64,000 nt of DNA from the NCBI GenBank assembly GCA_029964075.1, contig CM057133.1, positions 14,718,699 through 14,782,698 on the forward strand, written 5' to 3'. Position numbers and translations under genes: made by a program. The DNA comes from Patiria pectinifera. Taxonomy: Eukaryota; Echinodermata; Asteroidea; Valvatida; Asterinidae. Under the pieces are notes generated by a model, which worked only from the letters and a program-made list of their open reading frames with translations, made no database searches and had not been told where the DNA came from. Shown one piece after another: positions 1 through 12,400 of the stretch. Position 1 is the first letter of the stretch, and each line of letters starts with the position of its first letter.

Positions 1-221
1 CACTGATGACTTTTTTTTTAGTCATCGCACTGAGTAACTTCCATTGTCACGATCACAACCACGGAGCATGGTTGGCTGCACGAATACCATTGCATTCACG
101 TCAAGTGGATAGTACGGTCTCCGGCTTACGCCGTGCACGGCATGTGATGCTTTGGGAAGACGGGGAACAGACGGAGCTTGCAACCGTGTTTTTAGATGGG
201 AAAACCCTGGTTGTTCGGTGA
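1..221 (+). CDS. Possible terminal exon of an unidentified gene (partial)
   Basis: A T-rich tract followed by AG at about 11-20 looks like a 3' splice site. After it one frame stays open to a TGA at 219-221, reading about 66 residues with balanced composition (for example HCHDHNHGAWLAARIP and a C-terminal FLDGKTLVVR). An AATAAA lies 200 bases further on, as expected for a last exon. I do not recognise the protein family, and the rest of the gene would lie left of the window. It could equally be a chance open frame; the ATG at 6 falls in the pyrimidine tract and is unlikely to be a real start. Confidence 0.35.
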   Translation, partial: LMTFFLVIALSNFHCHDHNHGAWLAARIPLHSRQVDSTVSGLRRARHVMLWEDGEQTELATVFLDGKTLVVR

Positions 222-421
222 TGCCTGCAATAGATCTGATTCACACCGGAACAGCGTCTATTGTAGTAGCTTTCAGTAGTTCATTTATATTCCGCTGTTA
301 AGAAAGTCCCCGTGTTTCCTCAATTTTGTCTCTAGTTTCCACAGCCACATAGGCCTACTGGTGTTCATATGGTACGACATTTTTGCGATGTCAGTCGCAA
401 TTTCAGTTTAGATAAGGTCTA

Positions 422-427
422 AATAAA
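422..427 (+). promoter_or_regulatory. Candidate polyadenylation signal AATAAA
   Basis: Canonical hexamer about 200 bases after the stop of the possible terminal exon ending at 221. Its position is right for a short 3' UTR, but the hexamer is common in AT-rich DNA. Confidence 0.25.
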
Positions 428-2021
428 CGGTTTTGTGTGGGCTGCTGAGAGCAAGTCGTGGGCGGAGGCGCGAGTTAAGATCACCCCACTTGAACTTCAA
501 ATTCTGTCAGATTTTATTGAGTAGAAAATCTGTTTCATCAAAATAAGTTATCGGAAACATAAGAGAAACAAGCCTTAATGGTTTACAGGCAGCATTTGGA
601 TGCTTGGAAACAAACAAGTGCGTGCCATTTCAGTGATATACTTCTGTTGCTGGGCTACGAAGTTCGAATTAATACCATTTTAAGACGCCCTCGGACGTGG
701 AAACTGTCTTGACGGCTGTTTCATGGTCATGAGCATCTGCATCGTTTAAAAACAGAACATACAACTACCCAAAGGCCAGAACGAAAAACAGATTCAGTAT
801 TGATTTCCAGAAAGAAAAAAATGCTACCGTATCAAATATTGCACTCGCAAAAATGACGCTCTCAAAATGAAGACATTTAGATATTTTGTTTATTAAATTT
901 TGATCGCATTTCGTGTGAATTGTGGACACATGCACCAAATCTGTTATCTTTTTCTTTGATTGAATTGTGAAACATAAGGGTTCTGAATACATAAGCAGAT
1001 TCTATACTTGGAATGTTGAACCGGATTACACTTTCAAGTGCGCCGCTTGATTTTGTAAAATTAATTGTCCTTATATTAAAGAAAATCGAGGAGAGAGTGA
1101 AAACAAAATCGACGTTTAATCAGCGCAAGACTAGACGTGGCGAGAATTCATCAACCTCCACGTACATTCTTGCGAGCTCTTTCCTCTCAAACTAACCGGG
1201 CTATACAGGCCTCGGTAAACGGACATTACAAACACCAAGCCCCCCCCCCCCCCAACAAAAAAAAACAGACTTATTAATTGCGAGGTCCTGGCAGCAACAA
1301 GTGTGTAATATATCACTCGTCGCATAGAGCATTGTTGCATGCACGATTTCGCTGCAGGGCGGGAAAACAAACTGAGAGAGCTTTTCCATGTACGGGGAGA
1401 ATGAGTTCCGTCCTGTCCAAATAATTTCTCCTCGCATTAATTAATGCTGTTGTGCTGAGATGACATTACCATAGCAGCATTGTGGGTGTTGACACGCATA
1501 CTTTCTTTTATACGCGGACCACATAAAATGACTGGATTCTATGAAATTCGTGCACCGCTTTTAATAATACACTAGATAGCCTTCCATTTATCACCCACAA
1601 AAATGACAGCTTTTTACTGGTTTTAACGGTTGAAACAAGATCATGAATGCATTTTTATGTTGGTGTTTTTCCTATTTCAGTCATAGGCATAAATAGACAT
1701 CCATTTGGACTATTCCTATTATAGCGGTGCGGGCATTGCGGTTTAATGGAGATTTTAAAATGAGATTTTTTTTAAGGGGATTTTCCCCACGTTAATCTTT
1801 TGTGTCGTTTGCGAGAATTGTCCTGTTGGTTTGCTCCGGCATTTCGAATACGCATCCATGATTTTGGACAATAGAAACATCCTTTTGAGATAATGCCATC
1901 AGTTCACGTGTGGTCGATCCAATGTTTAAAGAAGGCTGTACAGGGTGAGTAAAAAAAACGAAACCCAAATGTCGGGACTAATGTTTTATTGAAGTTCTGC
2001 ATGTAGCACTTTCAAAATCTA
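428..2021. other. Intergenic, no gene seen
   Basis: AT-rich sequence with short open frames only and no recognisable protein. It includes a poly(C) run followed by an A-rich tract at about 1240-1266. I see no RNA gene or clear repeat boundary here. Confidence 0.5.
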
Positions 2022-2333
2022 GGAAGTGAAAGCCCGATTCATAAGCTTTCTTTTAGTACAAGAATTATTTAAATCACTTGTGTACTTTTAAAGTTACGAA
2101 ATTTTAATCACAACCACCGTTTTAAAGTTCTGTCCACGGATCATATTGAAGGAAGTGTTCTTTCAGCAAAACGAAAACAAATCACATAGAAAGAACGCAC
2201 ATCTTTTTTGGTGATCCGTGGACAGAACTTTAAAACGGTGGTTGGGTTTCAAATTTCGTAACTTGAAAAGTTCATGAGTGATTTGAATGATTCTTGTACT
2301 AAAAGAAAGCTTATGAATTGGGCTTTCACTTCT
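2022..2333. repeat. Foldback element with about 122-bp inverted arms
   Basis: The left arm at 2022-2143 is largely the reverse complement of the right arm at 2212-2333, with a 68-bp spacer. Matching blocks include GAAGTGAAAGCCC with GGGCTTTCACTTC at the outer ends and TGTCCACGGATCA with TGATCCGTGGACA at the inner ends. The arms differ by several substitutions and small gaps, so the copy is not brand new. A MITE or foldback transposon is the simplest reading. Confidence 0.8.
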
Positions 2334-2860
2334 TTTATAGACAACACTGGTGTTTTTTTGCAGTGGACGAAATATCACGTTAGAATTTATTGGAATAACT
2401 AAACATGACAAGTTCAATAGTTCACTATAGAGAGCACAGTGGCTTACAACATAAAACAAAATGGCAAGGTGAGAGAAATACAATCAAGAGAAACATGTTT
2501 TAAACTATAGGTAGCATAGAAGTGGAACTCACACAAATCGATTATGTAAATAAGGACACAACAACAACAATCGTTACAATTTGTTTAAAAATTGGGGGCG
2601 AACTCCAAAAAAATGGCCCTCAGGGCAAAGCAAAAATAGTGCATAGACTAATGATATTCAGGTCTGTAACATCCTTTTCGTTGTATAGAATTCCACCCAT
2701 AAATTTGGACGGCGGTCATTTATCCAGCTGGATGCCGATATGTTTGAATCAACACGTTAGGATTCCCATTACGATATTCCGCTCGGGGCGAATATGCTAC
2801 ACCAATAATGAACGCACGCTCTCCATGTGTGATGGTTTCTCAGTATACCTGTGAGCATCA
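2334..2860. other. Intergenic, no gene seen
   Basis: Short open frames only, with no recognisable domains, splice-phase continuity or RNA gene signature. Confidence 0.45.
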
Positions 2861-3056
2861 ATCCATGCATGTGGTCGGACACCTTTTTTTTCTTTTATGT
2901 GGTGCAATACAGCGTGAACTTGACACAAACGCAGCGATATGTGTGTGACTTCCAAGCCTTCGATCCATGCATGTGGTCGCACACTTATTTTTTTTCTTTT
3001 ATGTGGCGCAATGTAGCGTGAGAGTTGACATAAAGGCAGCGATATTTTGCAAATTT
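2861..3056. repeat. Two-copy tandem duplication, period about 102 bp
   Basis: ATCCATGCATGTGGTCG begins at 2861 and again at 2963. Each copy continues with a T-rich tract, TTTTATGTGG and a GCAGCGATAT block. The copies differ by scattered substitutions. Confidence 0.75.
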
Positions 3057-4722
3057 GCGGGGGTCTTCCAAACTATAGGCCTACATCCCATAGGCAAACA
3101 TCGTGTGCGGCAAATGGTTTAAAATACACACTACATCTACTCAGTTTGAGACTGGGAATGGATTGTAAATTTGATTTGGTTTTGTAAAAGGTAAAGAAAC
3201 ATACTTAAAAAGGAATTTATATGCGAACTGAAAACAGCACGACAGGGCAAGCCTCAGAAAAAACGGTCCAAAGTGCACACAAATCTGCTCAATTATTCAT
3301 TCGATTGATTAAAAGTGGCTATTAAGAAGTCTTTTAATGGCTTTGGTCTATAGACACGGTGGGCCGGATTTGGCCTATTCGTTGGCGTTACGGGGTAATC
3401 CTACAGGACAGCACTGCCCGGCTGTGCAAGTGACTGGCAGTCTGTCAGCGAGATAGATTCAAAGATGACATTAGGCTGGCCCTGTATGACCTTGAACACT
3501 ACTTTAGAGATGAAGCAAAGGGGAAGTCTGGGTATCATACACGGAGCCCGCATGCTCCGCAACAATGTGTGATAGGCCTCCTATTATGTGCATACAAGTT
3601 CTACGCCACACCTCGAGCCAGCCAATCGGAGTCGACTTTAGAAATTGTGACGTCTTTTCGAGCAAAACATCCTTTAAAGGCAAGAACGTCAATGTGGATG
3701 GCCGAGTTCCAATAGCCTCTCCACATAAACTGCCGCTCACCCTGTGATCGAGCTATGATGTAAACCTAATTAAGAAAAAAAGGTTCGCTTTAAAGGCAGA
3801 AATTGTCCAGCTCGTCTGTCATGTCCAAAGGGGCTTTTACATGGAAAACTGTACCATGCCACCGCCGCCTCTTCATTGCTCTTGACCGAGGGCTGAACGA
3901 CCGCGCCGCGATCAATATAGTGAACCTTCTCGTACCGTATATATAGGCGGTGGGCTGCGGGATAAATATGTCAAAGACCATAATTACGACCTTTGTTCTA
4001 CCACGGAATTGATCGGACTCAACCTCTCTTGAAATATCCTCGAGGTGTTTCTCGGCTTTCCACGAGAAGACCCACTTCAAAACGATCCGTGCCTACACTC
4101 GAAACGGTACGGTTGCGCGGTAGGTCCTATTTATATTGGGGCTATACGGACTCCATGTACATGTACTTGAGATATACATGTACACGTAGTCGGTTCCCTG
4201 ACCTGACGCTTTGAAGACTGTTGATCACATAATCGTCCAACCTCAACCAGGGTCTACTTTTTTTCAACCTCGTTTCCAATAGTAGCCCTTGGGTTTACGT
4301 GTAAGCCTACCTGGTGATTTTCCTTCCAACGTGTGTTTCGTGTTTTAACGCTCGGTGTGAATTATAACGTCCACTCCTCCCAAAAACACCAATCCTTTTC
4401 CCCGTTTCGCTTATACTGCAAAGGCCTATAGACCATTATCATGTTGCAACCATTTGGCTTTTTCCCCCATTCAGATCAATGTAACCAAAGCGAGGCTGGA
4501 AGGAAAATAGTCTGGTTCCTTTTTGCACAAAAAGATTATCATTCAGTACTGTTATTGGATACAGGGAACATGAATAAAATGGTGGAAGCATGATAATAAG
4601 GTCAATTGGATGGGTGTTGAAGGTCCCAACATTTTAACTCAAGTTGAAAACATTGTGTTTTCGAATCTCACGCTGCGCATGCGACGAATTACTCCGACAC
4701 CTCATACAAAAACAAACACTGA
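3057..4722. other. Intergenic, no gene seen
   Basis: No convincing exon. The segment has several short open frames on both strands and a TACATGTA-rich patch near 4155-4185. No repeat with clear ends was recognised. Confidence 0.45.
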
Positions 4723-5323
4723 TTTAAAGGGGCCATGAATTGAATTTTTTTTTAGGAACATGTTTTGTGCAACTTTCTACTCCTCTTAAATGTATGAAAA
4801 ATATCTGACATCCCGTTTTGGTTAATTTTATTGAAAGGTGCACTTCTTTAAACGTTAAAAAATATCCATGCTTTTCTGGACAACCGAGGGCGCTGTTGCT
4901 GTTGCTGTGGTGTCATTTTCAGGAAGACACTGTTCAATTAAGGGGTTTTCAGTTCAAATTACGACCCCCCCCCCCCCAAATTGCTTAGTGAAAACATTTG
5001 TGAGGAAATTTGCTTATTGCCTTACTGCCATACATGCTACGAATACCCAAACAAAAGAACATTTACTACAGCAAAATAGCCAAAAATCTGGCACCTTTTG
5101 GTGCTGAAATGACTGTTACGTTAAGGTTTCTACCTGAAATGACATCACAATTTTGCTCATGGATACGAAAATTTGTATTAGCATAAAAAACAAAGAAGCA
5201 CCAAAATATCCTTAAAAATGGCAAAACAAAAATTGAAAATAAAGTTCAGTAGGAGTGATTAGGACGCCATTGTGCATTTTCAAGGACTGCATTAAAACCA
5301 TTACATTGCATGGGCCCTTTAAA
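4723..5323. mobile_element. MITE family E, copy 1 (TTAA-flanked)
   Basis: This 601-bp segment starts with TTTAAAGGGGCCATG and ends with CATGGGCCCTTTAAA, terminal inverted repeats matching at 14 of 15 positions. A diverged second copy lies at about 7976-8420 in the same orientation, sharing GAACATRTTTTGTGCAACTT and AAAATGGCAAAAC blocks. It has no transposase-sized frame. The TTAA at both tips fits a piggyBac-type target, which is inference. A 13-base poly(C) tract sits near 4965. Confidence 0.75.
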
Positions 5324-6090
5324 GCATGGTAAAGAACCAGACTATGCCGTACCTAATTAGTGAAGCATGTTTGAACATGTAAATGAGAGAGAGCGGGTAG
5401 GGGGAGCGTACTGCTCGGAAACATGGGTATGAGGTTGAATAATTGTCGGAATCGTCAGGTCTGGGAACCAGACTAAACATGCCAGAACCAGTATGTGAAG
5501 GACACTCTGCGCACGTGCACTGTGGTACGTTTCGTGCGCATCCCATGCCCAACTTCACGGCCGACTGCTGAGTGGTGGGCCGATCACTTCAGAACTTTAT
5601 GCCTTGACATCTAAGAATTAAAACAAAAAATTGCAGTTCCTTTTCAGGCCTCTTCGATCTGTGGATTTGAAAGATTTGATTCTCGTTTCACTGGGGATTT
5701 CCCCCTTCTCTCCCATCAATCTTGTGTAAAAGAAGAAGAAGTTATTAGATTTATATTAACATGGGTGTAGGCCGAGAGTGGATTTGTGGTGAAACGTGAT
5801 GTCCCGGCCTTAGTGGAAACTCATTAATTGATACTTTCCCAAACTCTGATTCTGCTTGATACATACATGACAACAGGATATTGCTGACGCGTCACATCTA
5901 TGTACACCTACATCACTGAATAGGAAGCTATTTTGACCTTTTTGAAAACACTGGCGCTGCATACAGCCAGAGTTAACCAGTATAATGTCCTCCAGAATCG
6001 TCGGAAACACCGGTAATGTTGCCGCTTCACCATTTACTCCTGCTAGTGATTTGACTCCACGTTACCTCCGCAGTGACTGGCACAGAGGAC
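5324..6090. other. Intergenic, no gene seen
   Basis: Short open frames only; no domain, splice pattern or RNA gene recognised. Confidence 0.45.
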
Positions 6091-6094
6091 ACTT

Positions 6095-6436
6095 ATATTG
6101 CCAACAACAACAACGACAGCAACGACACAGTGGCGTAGCCAGGAATTTTTCAGTGGGGGGGGGGGCGTCATGTAGATCAATGATAATTTTTTTTTAAACA
6201 CAAAATCTCAGTGGGGGGACGGGGGGCCGCTGTCGCCCCCACGCCCCGTGGCTACGCCACTGCAACAAAGCAACGACAGCAATGACAGCAACGACAGCAA
6301 TGACAGCAACGACAGCAATGGCAGCAACGACAGCAACGACAACAACGACAACAACGACAACAACGACAACGATAACGACACCAACAACAACACCAACAAC
6401 ACCAAAAACACCAACACCACCACCAACAACAAACAT
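6095..6436. repeat. CAACGACAG-type microsatellite, interrupted
   Basis: A 9-bp unit AACGACAGC with AAT and AAC variants decays into CAACAA and ACCAACAAC triplets toward 6436. It is interrupted by an inverted-repeat element at 6128-6262. Because the period is a multiple of three, several frames on both strands stay open and read as Asn/Asp/Ser or Val/Cys repeats; these are not genes. Confidence 0.85.
6128..6262. mobile_element. Short inverted-repeat element, CAGTGGCGTAGCC type
   Basis: CAGTGGCGTAGCC at 6128-6140 is matched by GGCTACGCCACTG at 6250-6262, bounding 135 bp that carry G-rich and T-rich tracts. CAACGACAG microsatellite sequence lies on both sides, so the element inserted into the repeat. 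Elements with this terminus occur in many animal genomes. No coding capacity. Confidence 0.75.
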
Positions 6437-7104
6437 TCACATGGGATTGCTTTTGCGCCCCTAGCTATCGTGTCATCGGGCCTCCTGACTTTGCAATCTA
6501 CGGGAGAGACTAGACTAATCCATCACGATGTCACACGGTGTCATACGTCAGCCAGGGACAGTTCACTTAAACTATGCAATATGGATTCATGTTTTCCCAA
6601 ACGCAACCCTGCTGAAGCATAAACACTTCCCAATAATCCGCTCTCGCGTTAAAATTCTGACGTCGGCTATGCCTTCATGCATGAAAGTTGCCTAATACTG
6701 GCTAGACCAATCGACGTACTGTTGTTGTTGCCCCGTCTCAGTGATTACTCCTACGGGAGGGGAAGACACTTGAGACCGCTAGAGGGTTTGCGGGGGCTTG
6801 CGCAGGAAAGGAGAAACTGCCACCCCGGCGTCGGTGGGTTATTAATCAGTCGATCGGTCGGGAGTGGCTGATTGAGGTAGGACAACACACGAGGGGATTC
6901 CAGGAAAGGCAATCGCCTCCGAGACTGATATTTTCACCTGGATGGAGATGAACTTGTCGTGGGCTATATTTCGCTTCAAAGCTCTCTGGGTTCAACGCAG
7001 TTTCTCAGGCTCTATTAACAGGCCCTCTCGTGAATGAAGAGCTTCCCTTATCAAAGTTGGATTCAATGGTGGCTAACCACCATCCACCCCTCCGTCAGAC
7101 CAAA
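6437..7104. other. Intergenic, no gene seen
   Basis: No recognisable gene; only short open frames. Confidence 0.4.
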
Positions 7105-7402
7105 GGGGGATATAGAGTAAAGTCTGTCACGAGGCAATGTGGCCCATCAGGCCGGCGTTTATCTCCGGTTTCAGTAGCATGAAACGACTGAGAATATTTC
7201 TACTCCCCCTGGATGGGATGCTAGTCCATCGCAGGTTACTCCCCAGCTAATGCCGGTACCCATATATACTCCTGGGTGGAGAGAGGCAAGTGGGGGTGAA
7301 GTGGCTTGCCCAAGGACACAACAAATGGCCAGCAGCTGGATTTGAACCCCTGACCCTCTGATCATGAGTCATGAACCCTAACCACTATAGGCACACTCCC
7401 CA
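7105..7402 (-). mobile_element. tRNA-derived SINE, type 1
   Basis: Read on the minus strand, it begins with an RNA polymerase III A-box-like TAGTGGTTAGGGTTC and a B-box GGGTTCAAATCC, the spacing of a tRNA-like head. A body follows containing TTGGGCAAGCCACTTCA, a GATGGACTAGCATCCCATCC block and GATGGGCCACATTG near the low-coordinate end. This head-plus-conserved-body layout is typical of SINEs in marine invertebrates and fish. Its ends are approximate. The minus-strand open frame across it is a shadow. Confidence 0.75.
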
Positions 7403-7675
7403 CTTTACCATAGGACTATTGAAACAAATCCAAATTTCCTAAAATTCACGGAATAACGTTATCACTCAATTTGAAATCTTGATTCCTTGCCTCGTGCCTT
7501 TGTGTGGTTTATTTTTTTTTGATTTTGACTGCATCGCCGTCAAAACAGTGTACCACCCCCCCCCCTTGAAAAAAGCTGGACTTATAATACTCTGCCATCC
7601 CTTTTGGAAAATACCGGATCCGCCATTGCTCATTACTGGTAAGCCTTTTACATTACCAGAAGGTAATGACATCCT

Positions 7676-7689
7676 GTAACCATGGTAAC
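7676..7689 (+). promoter_or_regulatory. RFX X-box-like motif GTAACCATGGTAAC
   Basis: Two half-sites around CATGG resemble the RFX X-box. A neighbouring inverted repeat CATTACCAGAAGGTAATG lies at 7651-7668. The site is about 1.8 kb upstream of the BTB-BACK gene start and may be a chance match. Confidence 0.25.
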
Positions 7690-7975
7690 CAAGGTTTCGG
7701 GATTAGCCAGTAATGATGGTGACAGCGTGGAGGCAATCATCTTTGTGCTGAGCAGCGCCTTAATGTCGCGATATTTCAATAGGTTTTCTTTCCATTTAGG
7801 ATGCATGGGCATAATTATTATGCTTTTTTTCACGTAAAATAAATGATGGACACGTTAGCCTTTTGAGGTACAGTATGTGGCGGACACAAGGGGGCGCTAG
7901 TTGGTTGGGTAAATTTGGTAATTAGTTTAGCAAAACGAAATAGCGCCATCATTGTTTCCACCAAATTTCAAAGAG

Positions 7976-8420
7976 GGTTAAAGGGTTCACGAAGTGAATC
8001 TTTCTGAGGAACATATTTTGTGCAACTTTCTACTACTCTTAAAATGCATGAAAATTGTTTGACATCCCTTTTTGGTTAATTTGTTTCCATGCTTTTCCGG
8101 ACAACTGAGGGCGGTGTTGTTGTGATGTCTTTCAGGAAGACACTGTTCAGTTTAGGGGTTTTCTGTTCAAATAGTGAACCCAAAATCTGCTCATTGAAAA
8201 CATTTGTGAGAAAACTTTGCTCACCTGGTCAACCACCATGTACTAACCCACCAACGAATCACCTTTTGGTGCTAAAATAGCTGTAATATTGAGGTTTCGG
8301 CCTGAAATGACATCACACTTTTGCTCATGAATATGGAAATTTGTGTTAGCGTAAAAAACACTAAAATACCCTTGAAAATGGCAAAACGAAAATTGAAAAT
8401 AGAGTTTAAATGGGACACTT
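7976..8420. mobile_element. MITE family E, copy 2 (partial)
   Basis: Diverged, shorter copy of the element at 4723-5323 in the same orientation. It shares the left end TTAAAGGG, the GTGCAACTTTCTACT block and the AAAATGGCAAAACGAAAATT block, then loses similarity near 8420, so its right terminal repeat is missing or unrecognisable. Confidence 0.65.
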
Positions 8421-9482
8421 GGAATCACCTGACTATTTCCCGTCCTCTTTTCCAGTTTCATTCTGACAAATAGATTCCCTTTTCTATATTGCTATTTTTA
8501 TAGCAGCACAATTAAGTTTTTTTTTCACTTTTGAATGAGACATCGACCAAAAAAAACCACCTTTAGCTGTTGAATTATTACATTTCGAATTATTTGCGGC
8601 CCGACAATAATTCAGTTCTCGTGGGGCCCGGGTAGGCTTGTTCCCGCCCAACTTGAACAATCAGTATCGATAGTGTTCGAACCGAGAACCAGTCTGGTCG
8701 TGAGGCAACTCTTTTGTGGCCAAAATAAATACAATTTCTATTTTCTCTAGAGAGATGCAGACACCAAAAACAAAAACAAAAACCCAAAAAAACCAGGAGT
8801 TTATGGGTTGGAATAAAAACATATAAAAGCTGAAAATTGATTAAGAGAGAGAGAAAAACATTCAAAAAAATTCGAATTTAATTTATTGAAGAGCACGAAT
8901 GATGCAGCTTTAATGGTGACGACCTTTCTCCTTCACGATTTACTTCAAAGTACGTTTACTATTTTATTTCACTGTAAAATTTAACACATTCATCGCTTGA
9001 AAAAAATTATGTATAACTATATGTGCGGATCAGCTATTATTATTTTTTTCCCGTAAAAGTATTACAGCGCCCTCGTTGTCGTGAGTGGGCAAAATAGCGT
9101 GCCCTGACAACGGTAGCTATGCAACTTGCGCCGACTCGTTAACCTCCATTGACCCCCAAAACGGGAACTTCTTTTAGCTGGTTCGCGGTAGGTGTCATTA
9201 AACTTTCACGATAAAAACAAAAACGCGCATGGTACCAGTTTTAAAAAGTTCGCGAAATTCGCTGTTATTGTTAGTGCGTGTGAATGTCCGAGTGAGAGAA
9301 CAAGTTTTCTCCAAAAAAATTGTGTAAAAATGGCAACACAATTAAAGTTTTCTATTCGTTTAACTCGATTCTGAAGATATATGTTGCTGAGTGTGAAGCT
9401 AGTTAGAATCATTACGATTTCTCGTAACACAAAAGCATAAAGTTTCGTGAGTAACTTCGACTTCCATGTTCAACTTCAAGCG
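8421..9482. other. Intergenic and probable 5' UTR/promoter of the BTB-BACK gene
   Basis: AT-rich to about 9060, then richer in CG dinucleotides toward the start codon at 9483, as expected near a transcription start. I see no TATA box at a convincing distance and cannot place the start site. Confidence 0.35.
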
Positions 9483-12400
9483 ATGGCCGAAGTAACAACC
9501 GTCATCAACCTCTCTGCTTCGTCGAAGCACTCCATAGGAGGGATGGCCGCTCATGCCCTTCCGTACTTGCCAGCTGCACCGCCTCAGGCTAGGATGTCGT
9601 CTGTGGCTATGTCATACACAAGGTAGGCATGGGCAAACGAAGGCGGGCTAAAATTATTAGTCGAATATTTCATGTCTGGCAGCTTTGCTGGCGCAGGCTC
9701 TCGTCCTGCTCGTTATTTTGAAATTATATGTCATACATTTCTGTGATACGTTTTCAAAGGCCCTTTAAAAATAAATGCAAACCACCTCCTCCCATTAAAA
9801 ATAAAGCCCACAAAAATAACTCTAAAGTAACCCCTCCAAAAAAGAAGCAAGATACAAAATAGAAATTTGAACTAATTTGGTGACAGCCATTTTTTGAGGT
9901 GGAACAATTAGGCTGATTTCAGGTAGTAGTACTTGATCAAAACACACGCAATCTTTAATTTGAAGGACAATAAGAGGTCCAAAGCCCACTACATTTTTAC
10001 AGAAGAAGTTTTAAAAAGTATTGTTAAAGCTCACTCCAAATTTGCCATTAATAACCTTTTCTTGCTCACCTGGTTAAAATAAATGATTTATTCACAATCA
10101 CATTCAAGGATAATGTGCACTTAATATTGTTTTCGTGAGCAAACTCCCCACAAAATACTTTGTCCTGCGTAAATCCTATAATTTGGCTGGAGAGTACGTG
10201 TGCTCAATGCATGTTTAAATAGAAAACAAACTCTTTTGAGTAGGAGCTCCTTTCTCTGAACAAACACCCTCAAGCACTATCCAAACACATCATCTGCTAA
10301 GCGTGTCCTGAAGGAATGCTTAATGGCTGCCAGGTAGTGTCTGCTATGTTGACACGGTTTTCATTATTTGTTCGCAAATGGGGCTTCACAAAAACAGTAG
10401 CTCACGAAGCCCAAATGGCCTCTGTAGATTTGTAATGGCTAAAAAAATATTCCTGTTGTTAGAGATTGGAGTATCGCTTTTAGCGGTAGCTAGGTAACCG
10501 CACTTGAACTTTAGCATCCATGCACTTTGAGATTGAAACAGTTTTAATGGAAATTTGTTCGTGCTTGTGTTTTGTTTTGTTACCAAGTAAGCCTACATGT
10601 AGTGGTAAAACCTGAATCAATACAAAAATTATAACTGAAGTGCAGTTTCTAAAGCTTTTCTTGTATTTACCTTATTTGTTTATTTAATTTGGTTAGCTAC
10701 ATGTATGTTTTAAGACAGCTGTTCCTCAAACAAGACAGTGCCTGAAATATCTTTCTTGGTTTTCTCAGCTAGGTTGTTGGATATGACGACTTTAAGTCTC
10801 ATTACAAATATCTTTACGTTTAGATTTAACTCGATACATGTAGGTTCCACTGCATTAATTACACGCTTATAGGAAAAAGACGCCAACTCAGGAAGAAAGG
10901 GCGCCACCTGGAGGCACTCAGGGGCAAGGTGGTGATTAGTTTTTTACTGGAAATTAAAGATTACAATGTCCGGGATAATTTTCCTTTTCAGTTTTACCAG
11001 AGATAGCTGCAGCATTTTTTTTAATATTCCCCCCCCCCCAAAAAAAAACACCCCTAAAAAAGTTGCCGAGGTCAAAATGTAGGCCCCCGCCCCCCTCAAT
11101 GCAAACCACAATACCAAGTAACGAAATCTGGTAAAGACCATGCAGACCAGCAAATAGAAGGCTCTCACTGACCCACATAACCTGGCCGCGATATTTTTTT
11201 CCACACTACACATTCGCTATGGGCATGGAAGCCCTGCATACACTTCAAATGATTGTACATACAATACATTACAAATACAACACAACACAATGAAATAAAA
11301 TAAAAGCATGCGTGATTAATGCATATAACTACAGAAGACTATACACACATGTACAAATACAATACATTACAAATGGAATACAACACAATGAAATAAAATA
11401 AATAATTGTCCGTACTGTAATTGAGTTGAGTTGAGGCATTAGAGCAGTTTAGTGGTTCTGTAGAAGCTAGTGACTCGAGTCAAGCTGTATTGTAATACGC
11501 ATTATTTTTGTGACTTGCGTTGAGTCATTTAGGGCAGTGACTCAAGTCGAGTCGAGTAGTTCTGTGGAAGTGACTCATCAAGTTGAGTCACAAGATTTTA
11601 ACAAGGTTGTGTTGAGTCGGTTTAGAGCACATTCTTACTCTTATTCATGATATGTTTTGTCGTCCTCTATTGTATGCAGGGCTCTACAGAGTGCGCCCTA
11701 TACAGCATTGATTGGTGTGGTGGTGGATGCTAGACAACCTGATAGGGTAAGATTTTTTTTTTGGGGGGGGGCTAATATCTGACCATGCAACAATAGTCTC
11801 ATCATACAGTATATATTTAATTTAATTATATATTTTTTCATTTATTTTCACCAGTTAGCAGCCCAAAGACTGAATTTCACAGTAACTAAAAAGAAAGAAA
11901 GTTAGGCCAAAAAAAAAAGTCTCCGGTTTCTGGTATGGAGCTTGCCCAAAAAAGGGTGCGGCGACGCGGCTTTTTTTTTTTTTTTACTTGTCTTTTTTGC
12001 TTCAAATGTCGGCTGATGACTGCAAATGGTGCCCGACTAAACTTAATGCAAATATATGGGAGTCCGGAGAGGCCACATAAAGCTTATTCTCGATCATAAC
12101 CCCATCTAAAACACGTTAAAATTGTGCAGCAGCAGGATTCCAGTCAAACCAGTGAGTTTGGCGGTTTTGAGACATCATCTTTTATTGAAAAAATTAACTT
12201 TTTCATTTTGCCGACGTGCATGGCTACGGCAACGCGCCCGCATACGAGAAACCGGAGACTTTTTTTGTGTGACTTATATTAAAAAGGGCATAATTGTCGA
12301 GCTCAACTAAGCGAGCCTATAACCTGTACTCTTGTTAACGTGATTGAAGATTGATTACTGTGATGGATCAAGGATGTAGTCGAGTCCATCACAAGTCCCT

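Noticed and set aside
6194-6464. Several overlapping open frames rich in Asn/Asp/Ser, Val or Cys
   Set aside because: All are translations of the 9-bp CAACGACAG microsatellite and its interrupting element, open on both strands because of the repeat.
7171-7365. Minus-strand open frame of 64 residues
   Set aside because: It lies entirely within the body of the tRNA-derived SINE.
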